Shown in pieces: positions 14,560 to 23,562 of a stretch of DNA of 38,642 nucleotides. Each line of letters opens with the position of its first letter. The first letter of the stretch is position 1. Position numbers and translations under genes: made by a program. The DNA is from Shimia aestuarii (GTDB lineage: Bacteria; Pseudomonadota; Alphaproteobacteria; Rhodobacterales; Rhodobacteraceae), in contig NZ_JAKVRD010000026.1 in assembly GCF_022814865.1 (NCBI RefSeq), forward strand, positions 1 through 38,642, written 5' to 3'. Under the pieces are notes generated by a model. The model was given only the letters and a program-made list of their open reading frames with translations. It ran no database searches and was not told the origin of the DNA.

Positions 14560-16305
14560 ATGAACCTTTTTACCGAGATGCGCGCGCTTGTTATCGCGTC
14601 GCTTGAAACCATGCAGACCGAGGGCACGCTGCCCGAGGGGTTGGACTTTGCCAATGTGGCGGTCGAGCCGCCGCGCGATGCGGCGCATGGCGATATGGCG
14701 ACCAACGCGGCGATGGTTCTTGCCAAGCCCGCGAAGATGAAGCCGCGCGATATCGCCGAGGCTCTGGCGGGCAAGCTCGCCGCGGACGCGCGCGTGACCT
14801 CTGCCGAGGTGGCGGGGCCGGGATTCCTTAACTTGCGTCTTGCGCCCGCGCTCTGGCAGGGGCTTGTGAAATCGGTGCTCGAGACCGGCGCGGATTTCGG
14901 TCGTTCGACCATGGGCGAGAACAAAAAGGTCAATGTCGAATATGTTTCGGCCAACCCGACCGGACCGCTGCATGTGGGCCACACTCGGGGCGCGGTCTTT
15001 GGTGATGCGCTGGCGAGCCTTTTGGACTTCGTCGGTTATGACGTGACGCGCGAATATTACATCAACGATGGCGGCGCGCAGGTCGATGTGCTCGCGCGGT
15101 CGGTTTACCTGCGCTATCTCGAGGCGCATGGGCAGGACGTGGCTTTTGAGGACGGCACCTATCCGGGCGATTATCTGATCCCGGTCGGCGACGCGCTCAA
15201 GGAGAAGGTCGGCGATGCCTATGTCGGTCAGGACGAAGATGTCTGGCTTGCCGAGGTGCGCGAGTTCGCGACCGAGAAGATGATGGACCTGATCCGCGAC
15301 GACCTGAAGGCGCTTGGCGTCGAGATGGACGTGTTCTTTTCGGAGAAATCCCTCTACGGCACGGGCCGGATCGAAGCGGCGCTTGAGGCGCTTGAGAGCA
15401 AGGGGCTTATCTATGAAGGCGTGCTTGAGCCGCCGAAGGGCAAGACGCCCGAGGATTGGGAACCGCGCGAACAAACGCTATTCCGGTCGACCGATCATGG
15501 CGATGACGTGGACCGTCCGGTGAAGAAATCCGACGGAAGCTGGACCTATTTCGCGCCGGATATCGCCTACCATTTTGACAAGGTTTCCAGAGGGTTCGAC
15601 GCTCTTATTGATGTGTTTGGCGCGGATCATGGCGGCTATGTCAAGCGTATGAAGGCCGCCGTGTCGGCGCTTTCAGACGGGCAGGTGCCGCTGGATATCA
15701 AGCTGACGCAGCTTGTGAAGCTTTGGAAGAACGGCGAGCCGTTCAAGATGTCCAAACGGGCCGGCAATTTCGTCACGCTGCGCGACGTGGTAGAGCAGGT
15801 CGGTCCGGATGTGACGCGTTTCGTCATGCTGACGCGCAAGAACGATGCACCGCTCGATTTCGACTTTGACAAGGTGCTTGAGCAGTCCAAGGACAACCCG
15901 GTCTTCTACGTCCAATACGCCCATGCCCGCGTTTGTTCGGTGCTGCGCAAGGCGCAAGAGGCGGGGATTGTCGCCGATGATGCCACGTTGATGGCGGCGG
16001 ACCTTGGCAAGCTCGACCATGAGGCGGAAATCGCCGTGGCCAAGAAGGTTGCGGAATGGCCGCGTCTTGTCGAGATCGCGGGACGCACCAATGAGCCGCA
16101 CCGCGTTGCATTCTACCTTTATGAATTGGCGAGCGAGCTGCACGGGTTCTGGAACAAGGGCAATGACGATGCGTCGCTGCGCTTTATCCAAGAGGGCGAT
16201 GCGGCCACATCGCAGGCCAAAATCGCGCTTGCGCGCTCTGTCGCCATTGTTATTTCCGCCGGTCTTGGTATTCTTGGCGTAACTCCGGCGCAGGAGATGC
16301 GGTAA
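14560..16305 (+). CDS. argS: Arginyl-tRNA synthetase
   Basis: A 581-residue class I aminoacyl-tRNA synthetase charging tRNA-Arg. The N-terminal Arg-tRNA-synthetase-specific domain (about residues 1-110) precedes the catalytic core with [12 protein letters not shown] (HIGH-type motif HVGH) and [13 protein letters not shown] (KMSK-type motif). The C-terminal half carries the DALR anticodon-binding domain, including [20 protein letters not shown] and the family end [17 protein letters not shown]. The start at 14560 (MNLFTEM) has GAGG about ten bases upstream and the usual family N-terminus. The SPOR gene follows 81 bases later. Confidence 0.95.
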   Translation: MNLFTEMRALVIASLETMQTEGTLPEGLDFANVAVEPPRDAAHGDMATNAAMVLAKPAKMKPRDIAEALAGKLAADARVTSAEVAGPGFLNLRLAPALWQGLVKSVLETGADFGRSTMGENKKVNVEYVSANPTGPLHVGHTRGAVFGDALASLLDFVGYDVTREYYINDGGAQVDVLARSVYLRYLEAHGQDVAFEDGTYPGDYLIPVGDALKEKVGDAYVGQDEDVWLAEVREFATEKMMDLIRDDLKALGVEMDVFFSEKSLYGTGRIEAALEALESKGLIYEGVLEPPKGKTPEDWEPREQTLFRSTDHGDDVDRPVKKSDGSWTYFAPDIAYHFDKVSRGFDALIDVFGADHGGYVKRMKAAVSALSDGQVPLDIKLTQLVKLWKNGEPFKMSKRAGNFVTLRDVVEQVGPDVTRFVMLTRKNDAPLDFDFDKVLEQSKDNPVFYVQYAHARVCSVLRKAQEAGIVADDATLMAADLGKLDHEAEIAVAKKVAEWPRLVEIAGRTNEPHRVAFYLYELASELHGFWNKGNDDASLRFIQEGDAATSQAKIALARSVAIVISAGLGILGVTPAQEMR

Positions 16306-16386
16306 CAAGCCACACGTCGCGCGGGGTTGAGGCAAAGGCAAGACGACCCCGGCGACAATGTATCGCCGTGGCAGTGAGGCGATACA

Positions 16387-17283
16387 ATGGCAGAGATTCC
16401 GATGTCCGGACACTATGAGTCCGCACGTGAAACCCGATCCTTGGCACCGCTTGTGAACTGGGCCGGAGCGGCCTTGTCGCTCGGTCTCGTGATTGGGGCT
16501 GGCGTGTGGGGCTACAAGCTTCTGGTGCGCGATGTGACCGGCGTGCCGGTGGTGCGCGCGGTCGAAGGGCCGATGCGTATTCAACCGGAGAACCCCGGTG
16601 GGCGACAAGCGGCAAACCAGGGCCTTGCCGTCAACACCGTTGCGGCGCAGGGATCGGCGGGCAAACCTGCGGATCGTTTCGTGCTTGCACCGGCGCCGAT
16701 CGAGCTTGGCGATGAGGACGTGGCACCAGCGACCACCGAGAAACAGCCGGATATCGTGGCGCCGCCGCCACTCAAGACCGAGGAACTCGGGTCTATCGAA
16801 GAATTTGCCGCCCGGATTGCGGATGATGTTGCGCCGCTTTCAGAGCCTGTAGAGGTTGCCGTGGCCGCCCCGGAGGCCGAGACAGAGGTCGCTCCGAAAG
16901 TGGCGGGCGGGGTTGGCCGGTCCTTGCGGCCAAGGCTGCGCCCGGCGTCTCTTTCGACCACGCCTGTGGCTGCGGCGGATACTGTTGCGCGGGCAGATAC
17001 CTCTGCCGTGAATGAGGTGAGCGACGTGGCCGCCGGCACACGGATGGTTCAGCTTGGTGCCTTTGCCAGCGCCGAGATCGCGCGCGGCGAATGGGACAAG
17101 TTGCACAAGCGGTTCGGCGAGTACCTTGGCGACAAGACCCGCGTGATCCAGAAAGCACAGAGCGGTGGGCGGACCTTTTACCGGCTCCGCGCCATTGGAT
17201 TTGCCGATCTGAGCGATGCGCGGCGGCTGTGTTCGGCGCTGAAGGCGCAAAACGCGGATTGTATCCCGGTGACCGCGCGGTGA
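16387..17283 (+). CDS. SPOR-domain cell-envelope protein
   Basis: A 298-residue bitopic inner-membrane protein. A short cytoplasmic tail (1-22) is followed by one membrane helix (about 23-43), a long Pro/Ala/Glu-rich periplasmic linker (about 65-215) and a C-terminal SPOR domain (about 218-296) with MVQLGAFASAEIARGEWDKL and TFYRLRAIGFADLSDARRLC. SPOR domains bind denuded glycan strands of septal peptidoglycan, so a role in division or envelope growth is likely. The stop overlaps the nagZ GTG (GTGA), fitting a peptidoglycan-linked operon with nagZ. Confidence 0.85.
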   Translation: MAEIPMSGHYESARETRSLAPLVNWAGAALSLGLVIGAGVWGYKLLVRDVTGVPVVRAVEGPMRIQPENPGGRQAANQGLAVNTVAAQGSAGKPADRFVLAPAPIELGDEDVAPATTEKQPDIVAPPPLKTEELGSIEEFAARIADDVAPLSEPVEVAVAAPEAETEVAPKVAGGVGRSLRPRLRPASLSTTPVAAADTVARADTSAVNEVSDVAAGTRMVQLGAFASAEIARGEWDKLHKRFGEYLGDKTRVIQKAQSGGRTFYRLRAIGFADLSDARRLCSALKAQNADCIPVTAR

Positions 17284-18284
17284 GTGCGCGCGGCGCTGTG
17301 ATCCTTGGCTGCGCGGGGCCACGCCTTTCGCCGCGAGAACGGGATTTCTTTGCCGAGGTGCGCCCGTTCGGTTTTATTCTCTTTGCCCGCAATATCGTGG
17401 ATGCGGCGCAGGTACGTGCGCTTTGTGATGAGTTGCGCGGGTGCGTCGACCATGAAGCGCCGATCTTGATTGATCAGGAAGGCGGGCGCGTGCAGCGGTT
17501 CCGCCCGCCTCTTGGCCGGGAATGGCCCGCGCCGCTTGCCTTTGTAGAGCAGGCCGGAGCCGAGGCCGTGCGGGCGATGTATCTACGCTATCGGATCATT
17601 GCGGAAGAGTTGCGGGCTTGTGGTGTGGATGCGAATTGCGCGCCGCTTGTGGATGTGGCCGAAGAGGGGACGCACCCGTTTCTCAAGGACCGCTGCTATG
17701 GGTTTGATGCCGAGGTGGTCGCCGCGCTTGGCCGCGCGGTGGCGGATGGGTTGCTTGATGGCGGGGTGTATCCGGTTCTGAAGCACATCCCCGGCCATGG
17801 ACGGGCACGGGCAGATAGCCATCTCGACCTGCCGCGCGTCTCGGTGGAGCCTGCGGCACTGGCGCGCGATTTCGCGCCGTTTCGGGCGCTGAATGACCTT
17901 GCGATGGGGATGACAGCGCATCTTGTCTATGAGGCGATTGACGATCAGCCGGCGACGATCTCGCCGAAGATGATGGGCCTGATCCGGGAAGAGATCGATT
18001 TTGGGGGCCTGATCATGACCGATGACATCTCGATGCAGGCGCTTTCGGGTACGCTTGCCGAGCGGTCTGCGGCGTCGATTGCGGCGGGGTGTGATGTCAT
18101 CCTGCATTGCAATGGCGATTTCGACGAGATGGTCGCGGTTGCAGAGGCGGCCGGGGCGTTGCAAGGCGCGGCCGAACGGCGGGCTCAGGCCGTTCTCGAC
18201 ACGCGCCCCACGCCAGTTCCTGTTGACATTCCGGCGCTCTCTGCCGAACTTGAAGCCCTTCTTTCAGGGCAAGGGCATGTCTGA
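17280..18284 (+). CDS. nagZ: Beta-N-acetylhexosaminidase NagZ
   Basis: A 334-residue cytoplasmic GH3 glycosidase that removes N-acetylglucosamine from anhydro-muropeptides in peptidoglycan recycling. Diagnostic motifs are LIDQEGGRVQRF, LKHIPGHGRARADSH (the GH3 His loop) and IMTDDISMQAL with the nucleophile Asp. The GTG at 17280 overlaps the SPOR stop at 17281-17283, and the protein then begins with the strand GAVILGCAG expected for the family; the longer open frame upstream lies inside the SPOR gene and is discounted. Its end overlaps scpA by eight bases. Confidence 0.93.
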   Translation: MSARGAVILGCAGPRLSPRERDFFAEVRPFGFILFARNIVDAAQVRALCDELRGCVDHEAPILIDQEGGRVQRFRPPLGREWPAPLAFVEQAGAEAVRAMYLRYRIIAEELRACGVDANCAPLVDVAEEGTHPFLKDRCYGFDAEVVAALGRAVADGLLDGGVYPVLKHIPGHGRARADSHLDLPRVSVEPAALARDFAPFRALNDLAMGMTAHLVYEAIDDQPATISPKMMGLIREEIDFGGLIMTDDISMQALSGTLAERSAASIAAGCDVILHCNGDFDEMVAVAEAAGALQGAAERRAQAVLDTRPTPVPVDIPALSAELEALLSGQGHV

Positions 18285-19074
18285 GGACGAGACGGGTTCA
18301 ATTCAGGAGGACAAGGTTGCCGCGCGGCTTGCCGCGGAGGCGCTTATTGTCGATGTGGACGGGTTCGAGGGGCCGCTCGACCTTTTGTTGACCCTGTCGC
18401 GGACCCAGAAAGTCGACCTGCGCAAGATCTCGATCCTGCATCTGGCGCAGCAATATCTGAGCTTTGTCGAGAAGGCGAAACAACTTCGCATCGAACTTGC
18501 CGCCGATTACCTTGTGATGGCGGCGTGGTTGGCTTTCCTGAAATCGCGGCTCCTCTTGCCACCGGACCCGAGCGAAGAGGGGCCGTCCGGCGAGGAACTT
18601 GCAGCGCATCTCGCGTTTCAGCTTGAGCGGCTTCAGGCGATGCGGGACGCGGCGGCGAAGCTTATGGCGCGCGACCGTTTGGGGCGCGACTTCTTTCAGC
18701 GCGGTGTGCCGGAGGATGTCACGCGGGTGCGCCGGGTGACCTATACGGCGACCTTGCTTGACCTGATGCAGGGATATGCGCGCATTCGCACGCGCGACGA
18801 ATTCCGCCCCTTCGTGATGGATCGGGACTCGGTCTTTACCATGGAAGAGGCCCTTGAACGGATGCGTGGGCTGATCGGTTTCGCCGGGGACTGGACCGAT
18901 ATTCTAAGCTACCTTCCGGCGGGGTGGGAAAGCGATCCAAAGAAGCGCCGGTCTGCCACGGCCTCGACCTTTGCGGCCTCGCTCGAGCTTGCCAAGGAAG
19001 GCAAGGTTGAAATCCGCCAGAGCGAGACCTTTGCGCCGATCCAGGTTCGCAAGAAAGATCAAGATCATGTCTGA
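18277..19074 (+). CDS. scpA: Segregation and condensation protein A
   Basis: A 265-residue kleisin subunit of the Smc-ScpAB condensin complex. The N-terminal signature VDGFEGPLDLLLTL and the following helices (KISILHLAQQYLSFVEKAK, LVMAAWLAFLKSRLLLP) bind the Smc neck; the C-terminal winged helix (about 210-262) binds the Smc head. The ATG lies inside the last codons of nagZ (eight-base overlap), and its own stop overlaps the scpB start by eight bases, so nagZ, scpA and scpB are translationally coupled. Confidence 0.93.
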   Translation: MSEDETGSIQEDKVAARLAAEALIVDVDGFEGPLDLLLTLSRTQKVDLRKISILHLAQQYLSFVEKAKQLRIELAADYLVMAAWLAFLKSRLLLPPDPSEEGPSGEELAAHLAFQLERLQAMRDAAAKLMARDRLGRDFFQRGVPEDVTRVRRVTYTATLLDLMQGYARIRTRDEFRPFVMDRDSVFTMEEALERMRGLIGFAGDWTDILSYLPAGWESDPKKRRSATASTFAASLELAKEGKVEIRQSETFAPIQVRKKDQDHV

Positions 19075-19744
19075 AGATATTGAAGAAAAACAAGAAAAAG
19101 TCGCGGAGGAGAGCCTGTTTGAAGCGCCCCCCATGGCCGAGCAAGAGCGCATGTGCGAAGCGATCCTGTTCGCCAGTGCCGAGCCGGTGACGATCAAGGA
19201 GCTCAATAGCCGGATGCCGCACGGGTGCGACGCGGCGGAGGCCTTGGTGCATCTGCGCAAGCGGTACGAGGGGCGCGGCGTCAGGGTTGTGAAGGTCGGG
19301 GATGCCTGGGCGATGCGCACCGCACCGGACCTTGGGTTTCTGATGCAGAAAGAGATGGTCGAGACCCGCAAGCTTAGCCGGGCGGCGATCGAGACCCTTG
19401 CCATTATCGCCTATCATCAGCCGATCACGCGGGCAGAGATCGAGGAAATCCGCGGCGTCAGCGTGTCGCGCGGGACGGTGGATCAGCTCTTGGAGATGGA
19501 ATGGATCCGGTTCGGGCGGCGCAAGATGACGCCGGGCCGCCCGGTGACTTTCGTCGTGACGCAGGAATTCCTGGATCACTTCGGGCTTGAGAACGCGCGC
19601 GATCTGCCGGGGCTGAAAGAGCTGCGGGCAGCCGGGCTTCTTGAGAGCCGACCGCCGCCGGGCTCTATGCCGGCGCTTGGGGATCGCGATGATGAGGGCG
19701 AAGAGGAAAGCAGTGAAGGGCAATCGGAACTCTTCGAGGATTGA
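19067..19744 (+). CDS. scpB: Segregation and condensation protein B
   Basis: A 225-residue ScpB, which dimerises on ScpA in the Smc complex. Two winged-helix domains are visible: residues about 25-95 (AILFASAEPVTIKEL start) and about 100-185, with the signature LSRAAIETLAIIAYHQPITR followed by IRGVSVSRGTVDQLLE. The C-terminal tail is acidic (DRDDEGEEESSEG). No Shine-Dalgarno is seen; the start overlaps the scpA end, so re-initiation is expected. The length is normal. Confidence 0.93.
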   Translation: MSEDIEEKQEKVAEESLFEAPPMAEQERMCEAILFASAEPVTIKELNSRMPHGCDAAEALVHLRKRYEGRGVRVVKVGDAWAMRTAPDLGFLMQKEMVETRKLSRAAIETLAIIAYHQPITRAEIEEIRGVSVSRGTVDQLLEMEWIRFGRRKMTPGRPVTFVVTQEFLDHFGLENARDLPGLKELRAAGLLESRPPPGSMPALGDRDDEGEEESSEGQSELFED

Positions 19745-19838
19745 GGTCGGAGGCGGCGAAATTTGTAATCGCCACAGTTTCTCCTAAATTGAGGTCTAGG
19801 ATGCCGCAAAAGACTTCGAGCAGAGGGAAACCGATCTC

Positions 19839-20054
19839 ATGAATGCCAATCGCATCATCAACATGGTTGTGCGCATGTTCCTGCGTAAGGCGATCAACAG
19901 CGGTATGAATGCCGGGATGAACGCCCTGAACAAGAAAGACAGCGCCGGGCGCGCGACGCCGCAAGACCAACGTCCGAACAACAACGCCCCGCAACAGGGC
20001 GTCAAACAGGCCCGCCGTGCCGCGCGTATGGCGCGTCGCATGAACAAGCTCTGA
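19839..20054 (+). CDS. Small basic protein, Asn/Gln/Arg-rich
   Basis: A 71-residue protein of unknown function. Residues 1-28 form an amphipathic Met/Ile/Val stretch (MNANRIINMVVRMFLRKAIN), the middle is polar and disordered (QDQRPNNNAPQQG) and the end is an Arg-rich helix (KQARRAARMARRMNKL). A GAGCAGAGGG ribosome site precedes the ATG. It lies 94 bases after scpB. The charge pattern suggests a membrane-surface or nucleic-acid-binding peptide, but there is no motif to choose between them. Confidence 0.65.
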   Translation: MNANRIINMVVRMFLRKAINSGMNAGMNALNKKDSAGRATPQDQRPNNNAPQQGVKQARRAARMARRMNKL

Positions 20055-20063
20055 CGTTGCCGC

Positions 20064-21140
20064 CTAGGGCGTCTTGAAGTGTTTCGAGAGCTTGAGGCCT
20101 TGCCCCTGATAGTTTGACGCAATCCCCGCGCCGTAGAGTTGTTCGGGGACATCGGCCATGCGCTCATAGACGAGGCGACCCACCACCTGACCATGTTCGA
20201 GGACAAAGGGCGCCTCGTGACAGCGCACTTCCAGAACCCCGCGCGAGCCGGTGCCGCCAGCCGCGTCATGGCCAAAACCGGGATCGAAGAAGCCGGCATA
20301 GTGCACGCGGAATTCCCCGACCATCGCAAGGTAAGGCGCCATTTCTGCGGCGTAGGCGGGCGGGATATGCACGGCTTCGCGGCTCACGAGAATATAGAAC
20401 GCACCGGGATCGAGGATGATCTGACCATCGTGACTCCGGACTTCTTCCCAGTATTCGGCGGGGTCATAGTGGTTGATATTGTCGAGGTCGATCACCCCGG
20501 TGTGAGGCTTGGCGCGGTAGCCGACAAGCGTGCCGGAGGCGGGTTTGAGATCGACGGAAAAGCCGAGCCCATCGTCAATCACTGCCTCGCCATCGACGAG
20601 GGGGCTGCGGTCATGCAGGACGGAGAGATCGGCGTCGCTCAGCACGCTTTGGCCCTTGCGGAAACGGATCTGGTTGAGGCGCATGCCCGGACGCACGAGC
20701 ACCGAGAAAGAGCGCGGGCAGATTTCGGCATAAAGCGGGCCGGTGTAGCCGGATTGGATGCGGTCGAACTCGGTCCCGCCATCGGTGATGGTGCGGGTCA
20801 GCAGGTCGAGCCGTCCGGTCGAGCTTTTGGCGTTGGCGACGGCGTTGACATCCTCTGGAAGCGCGAGGCTTTCCATCAGGGGAACAACGTAGACACAGCC
20901 CTTTTCGAGTACCGCGCCATCGGTAAGATCAATCTGATGCATCTCGAACTCGTCGAGGCGCTCGGCCACCGTGCGACCAGCACCGGACAGGAAAGAGGCG
21001 CGCACGCGGTAAGCCACCGTGCCAAGGCGCAAATCGAGGCTCGCGGGTTGCACCTGACCCTCGACCGGGGCCGGATTGGCGATGATTTCACCGCTCGTGA
21101 GCATGGCGTCGATGGTCTGGCTGGGCAATACGCCGGTCAT
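20064..21140 (-). CDS. dcd: dCTP deaminase, double-length form
   Basis: A 358-residue 2'-deoxycytidine 5'-triphosphate deaminase making dUTP for dTTP synthesis. E. coli Dcd is about 190 residues; this protein is about twice that and reads as two dUTPase-fold halves. The first half has PASLDLRLG and AKSSTGRLDLLTRTITDGG (catalytic Ser-Arg region); the second has EFRVHYAGFFDPGFGH and LEVRCHEAPF, resembling the corresponding strands. The start at 21140 (MTGVLPSQ) follows GGGAGGAC. The tRNA-Pro terminator ends only 25 bases upstream, so the promoter must lie in or before the tRNA gene. Confidence 0.9.
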   Translation of the reverse strand: MTGVLPSQTIDAMLTSGEIIANPAPVEGQVQPASLDLRLGTVAYRVRASFLSGAGRTVAERLDEFEMHQIDLTDGAVLEKGCVYVVPLMESLALPEDVNAVANAKSSTGRLDLLTRTITDGGTEFDRIQSGYTGPLYAEICPRSFSVLVRPGMRLNQIRFRKGQSVLSDADLSVLHDRSPLVDGEAVIDDGLGFSVDLKPASGTLVGYRAKPHTGVIDLDNINHYDPAEYWEEVRSHDGQIILDPGAFYILVSREAVHIPPAYAAEMAPYLAMVGEFRVHYAGFFDPGFGHDAAGGTGSRGVLEVRCHEAPFVLEHGQVVGRLVYERMADVPEQLYGAGIASNYQGQGLKLSKHFKTP

Positions 21141-21164
21141 GGTGTCCTCCCAAGAACTGCATAC

Positions 21165-21196
21165 AAAAAACGCCCGGACCCAGAGGGCCACGGGCG
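21165..21196 (-). terminator. Intrinsic terminator after tRNA-Pro
   Basis: On the minus strand CGCCCG (21191-21196) pairs with CGGGCG (21171-21176) around an inner GGCCC/GGGTC stem, and is followed by six T residues (21165-21170). It begins about nine bases after the CCA end of the tRNA. Confidence 0.85.
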
Positions 21197-21204
21197 GTTT
21201 TTAT

Positions 21205-21281
21205 TGGTCGGGCTAGCAGGACTCGAACCTGCGACCTTCCGTCCCCCAGACGGACGCGCTACCAGGCTGCGCCATAGCCCG
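21205..21281 (-). tRNA. tRNA-Pro (anticodon GGG)
   Basis: A 77-base gene with encoded CCA (21205-21207). The acceptor stem is CGGGCTA with TAGCCCG, the D arm contains AGCCTGGTAG, the anticodon stem is TCCGT/ACGGA around loop CTGGGGG (anticodon GGG, reading CCC/CCT), and the T arm is GCAGGTTCGAGTCCTGC. The discriminator is A. All arms pair well. Confidence 0.95.
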
Positions 21282-21341
21282 ACGATGGGGTGTTCATAGC
21301 GATTTTGAGGGCAGGGGCAAGTCAAAAAACGAAAACGTCCC

Positions 21342-22172
21342 TCAGGCATTTTCGGCGGCTTCGATCCGCGCACAGAGGGCGGTGAGGCGGTCGAGTTGGG
21401 CCGCGGCGTCCGCGCGGTTTTCCGCCGCGATTCCGGTCATCTTGGCGATATCGGCAAGGAGAGATGGCCCCGGTTCAGAGGCGCGTGGTTGGTCGTCCTC
21501 CGCATCCTCTTCGGCGATCTCGTCCTCCATGGACGGGGCGGCCGCGGTTTCGGTTTCCGGCTCGGGCGCTGCGGGACTCGCTGTCGCGTCGTCAGTGGCA
21601 GGTTTCGGAGTCATGCGCTGCACGAAGGCCGGGATATCCTTTTCGGGTAGATCGTCGTCTTCTGGCGTGGCCTCGACCGAGGCTGCGTCCTGTGGCGCTT
21701 CGGTCGGCTCTGGCGCGAGATCTTCGGCAGGCGCGGCGGGTTCTTCAGAAGCGGCCTCTTCGACCTGTGCCGGGGGCTCTTCTTCGGGCTCGTCGCGGCG
21801 CTCAAAGCTCAGTACGGTGCCGCGCTCTTCCTCGAGGGGGGCAGGGGCGACTTCGGTCAGGCCGATATCGCTCTCGGGTGTCGCGTCGTCCTCACCATCA
21901 AGCGGTTGAGACAGGCCCGCGACGTATTTCGTACCCTTTTCGCGCAGCAGTTTTTGCGCGCCTTTGATGGTCATGCCATCGTCATGCAGGAGCTTTTTGA
22001 TCCCCCCCAAGAGCAGCATGTCTGCGGGCCGGTAATAGCGGCGCCCGCCCGCGCGCTTGACGGGCTTCACTTGGGTAAACTTGCTTTCCCAAAAGCGCAG
22101 CACATGCGCCTGGGTGTCGAGCCAGTCCGCGACCTCGCTAATGGTGCGAAAGGCGTCTGGAGATTTACCCAT
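21342..22172 (-). CDS. MerR-family regulator with long acidic tail
   Basis: A 276-residue protein. Residues about 8-80 form a MerR winged helix ([40 protein letters not shown]). From about 95 to 235 it is an acidic, Pro/Ala/Glu-rich low-complexity tail, and the last 40 residues form an amphipathic helix ([20 protein letters not shown]), perhaps for dimerisation. No effector-binding domain or metal-binding Cys cluster is present. It lies 15 bases downstream of ihfA, the usual place in alphaproteobacteria. Its targets are unknown. Confidence 0.82.
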   Translation of the reverse strand: MGKSPDAFRTISEVADWLDTQAHVLRFWESKFTQVKPVKRAGGRRYYRPADMLLLGGIKKLLHDDGMTIKGAQKLLREKGTKYVAGLSQPLDGEDDATPESDIGLTEVAPAPLEEERGTVLSFERRDEPEEEPPAQVEEAASEEPAAPAEDLAPEPTEAPQDAASVEATPEDDDLPEKDIPAFVQRMTPKPATDDATASPAAPEPETETAAAPSMEDEIAEEDAEDDQPRASEPGPSLLADIAKMTGIAAENRADAAAQLDRLTALCARIEAAENA

Positions 22173-22187
22173 AGGTTTTTGCCTTGC

Positions 22188-22490
22188 TTAGCTCTTGTTG
22201 CCGTCCGCGACGCGATCCTTCATCAGGTGCGACGGGCGGAAGGTCAAGACGCGGCGCGGCTCGATCGGAACCTCTTCGCCGGTCTTGGGATTGCGGCCCA
22301 CGCGTGCCGCTTTGTCACGAACACTAAACGTGCCGAAAGACGAGATCTTCACCTGCTCGCCGCGCACCAGCGCATCGGACATGTGATTGAGAACGCTTTC
22401 AACCAAATCGGCAGAGTCATTGCGGGACAGACCGACCTCACGAAATACTGCTTCGCTCAAGTCCATCCGTGTCAAAGTTTTTTCGCTCAT
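22188..22490 (-). CDS. ihfA: Integration host factor subunit alpha
   Basis: A 100-residue HU/IHF-fold protein that, with IhfB, bends DNA at specific sites. The signature [21 protein letters not shown] followed by [20 protein letters not shown] contains the intercalating Pro arm (the NPKTGE loop). The N-terminal [21 protein letters not shown] matches alpha rather than beta subunits. It is flanked by fabH upstream and merR downstream, as in many alphaproteobacteria. Confidence 0.93.
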   Translation of the reverse strand: MSEKTLTRMDLSEAVFREVGLSRNDSADLVESVLNHMSDALVRGEQVKISSFGTFSVRDKAARVGRNPKTGEEVPIEPRRVLTFRPSHLMKDRVADGNKS

Positions 22491-22587
22491 CCGTCCCCCC
22501 GGTTTTCCGTTAGAGACAAGCTTAAGGCGAATGGAATTTCCGAGTCAATATCAATGGCTTGTCAGGAGCCATTCAGAACGCCGCTGA

Positions 22588-23562
22588 TTACCAGCGCAGC
22601 ACAACCGATCCCCAGGCCAGGCCGCCACCGATGGCTTCGGTCACGATTAGGTCGCCTTGCTTGATCTGGCCGCGTTCAACCCCAACCGAAAGGGCGAGGG
22701 GAATCGAGGCTGCTGAGGTGTTACCATGGTCTTGCACGGTGAGGATCACGCGGTCCATCGGCACGCCCATTTTCTTGGCGGTGCCTTGGATGATGCGGAT
22801 ATTCGCCTGATGCGGCACGATCCAGTCCACGGCGCTGTCATCAAGGTCGACCTTGCTCAGCGCGGTGTGGGCGGTCGAGGTCAGTTTCTCGACGGCTTGA
22901 CGGAAGAGCGCGTTGCCTTGCATCCGCAATTTGCCCGAGTCGCCGGTGGTCGAGACGCCGCCATCTACAAAGAGCATCTCTTTGTAGCGGCCATCGGAAT
23001 TGAGATCGGCGGAAAGCACGCCGCGATCCGCATTGTCGCCCTTGCCCTCTTCGGCCTTGAGGATCAGCGCCCCCGCGCCATCGCCGAACAGCACACAGGT
23101 GGCGCGGTCTTCCCAGTCCATGATGCGGCTAAAGGTTTCGGCGCCGACGACGAGAACCGTCTCGCATTGGCCCGAGAGGATCAGCGCGTTGGCATTGGTC
23201 AGGGCATAGACAAAGCCCGCACAGACCGCCTGCACGTCGAAGGCAAAGCCGCGGGTCATGCCGAGTTTCTTTTGCAGCATGGTGCCGACGGAGGGGAAGG
23301 TCAGGTCCGGTGTCGAGGTGGCCACGACGATCGCGTCAATCTCATCGGCGTCCATGCCAGCGCTCTTCAGGGCATTCCGGGCCGCTTCGAAGGCGAGATC
23401 AGAGGTGGTTTCGTCCTCGGCCGCGAAATGACGGCGTTCGATCCCAGAGCGGGTCCGAATCCATTCGTCGGTGGTATCGAGGGTCTTTTCAAATTCCGAG
23501 TTCGGAACAATTCGTTCTGGCAGGTAGTGCCCAACGCCTTTGACAACGGCGCGTCGTGTCAT
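22588..23562 (-). CDS. fabH: 3-oxoacyl-ACP synthase III
   Basis: A 324-residue KAS III, condensing acetyl-CoA with malonyl-ACP to start fatty-acid synthesis. The triad is complete: Cys114 in FDVQAVCAGF, His in VPHQANIRI and Asn in DHGNTSAASIP. The dimer-loop region TRSGIERRHFA and the C-terminal GGGLAWGSVVLRW are typical. The ATG overlaps the plsX stop (ATGA), so the two are translationally coupled. Confidence 0.95.
   Translation of the reverse strand: MTRRAVVKGVGHYLPERIVPNSEFEKTLDTTDEWIRTRSGIERRHFAAEDETTSDLAFEAARNALKSAGMDADEIDAIVVATSTPDLTFPSVGTMLQKKLGMTRGFAFDVQAVCAGFVYALTNANALILSGQCETVLVVGAETFSRIMDWEDRATCVLFGDGAGALILKAEEGKGDNADRGVLSADLNSDGRYKEMLFVDGGVSTTGDSGKLRMQGNALFRQAVEKLTSTAHTALSKVDLDDSAVDWIVPHQANIRIIQGTAKKMGVPMDRVILTVQDHGNTSAASIPLALSVGVERGQIKQGDLIVTEAIGGGLAWGSVVLRW

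Noticed and set aside
21382..21909. A Ser/Ala-rich 175-codon plus-strand frame
   Set aside because: It is the antisense of the acidic low-complexity tail of the MerR protein.
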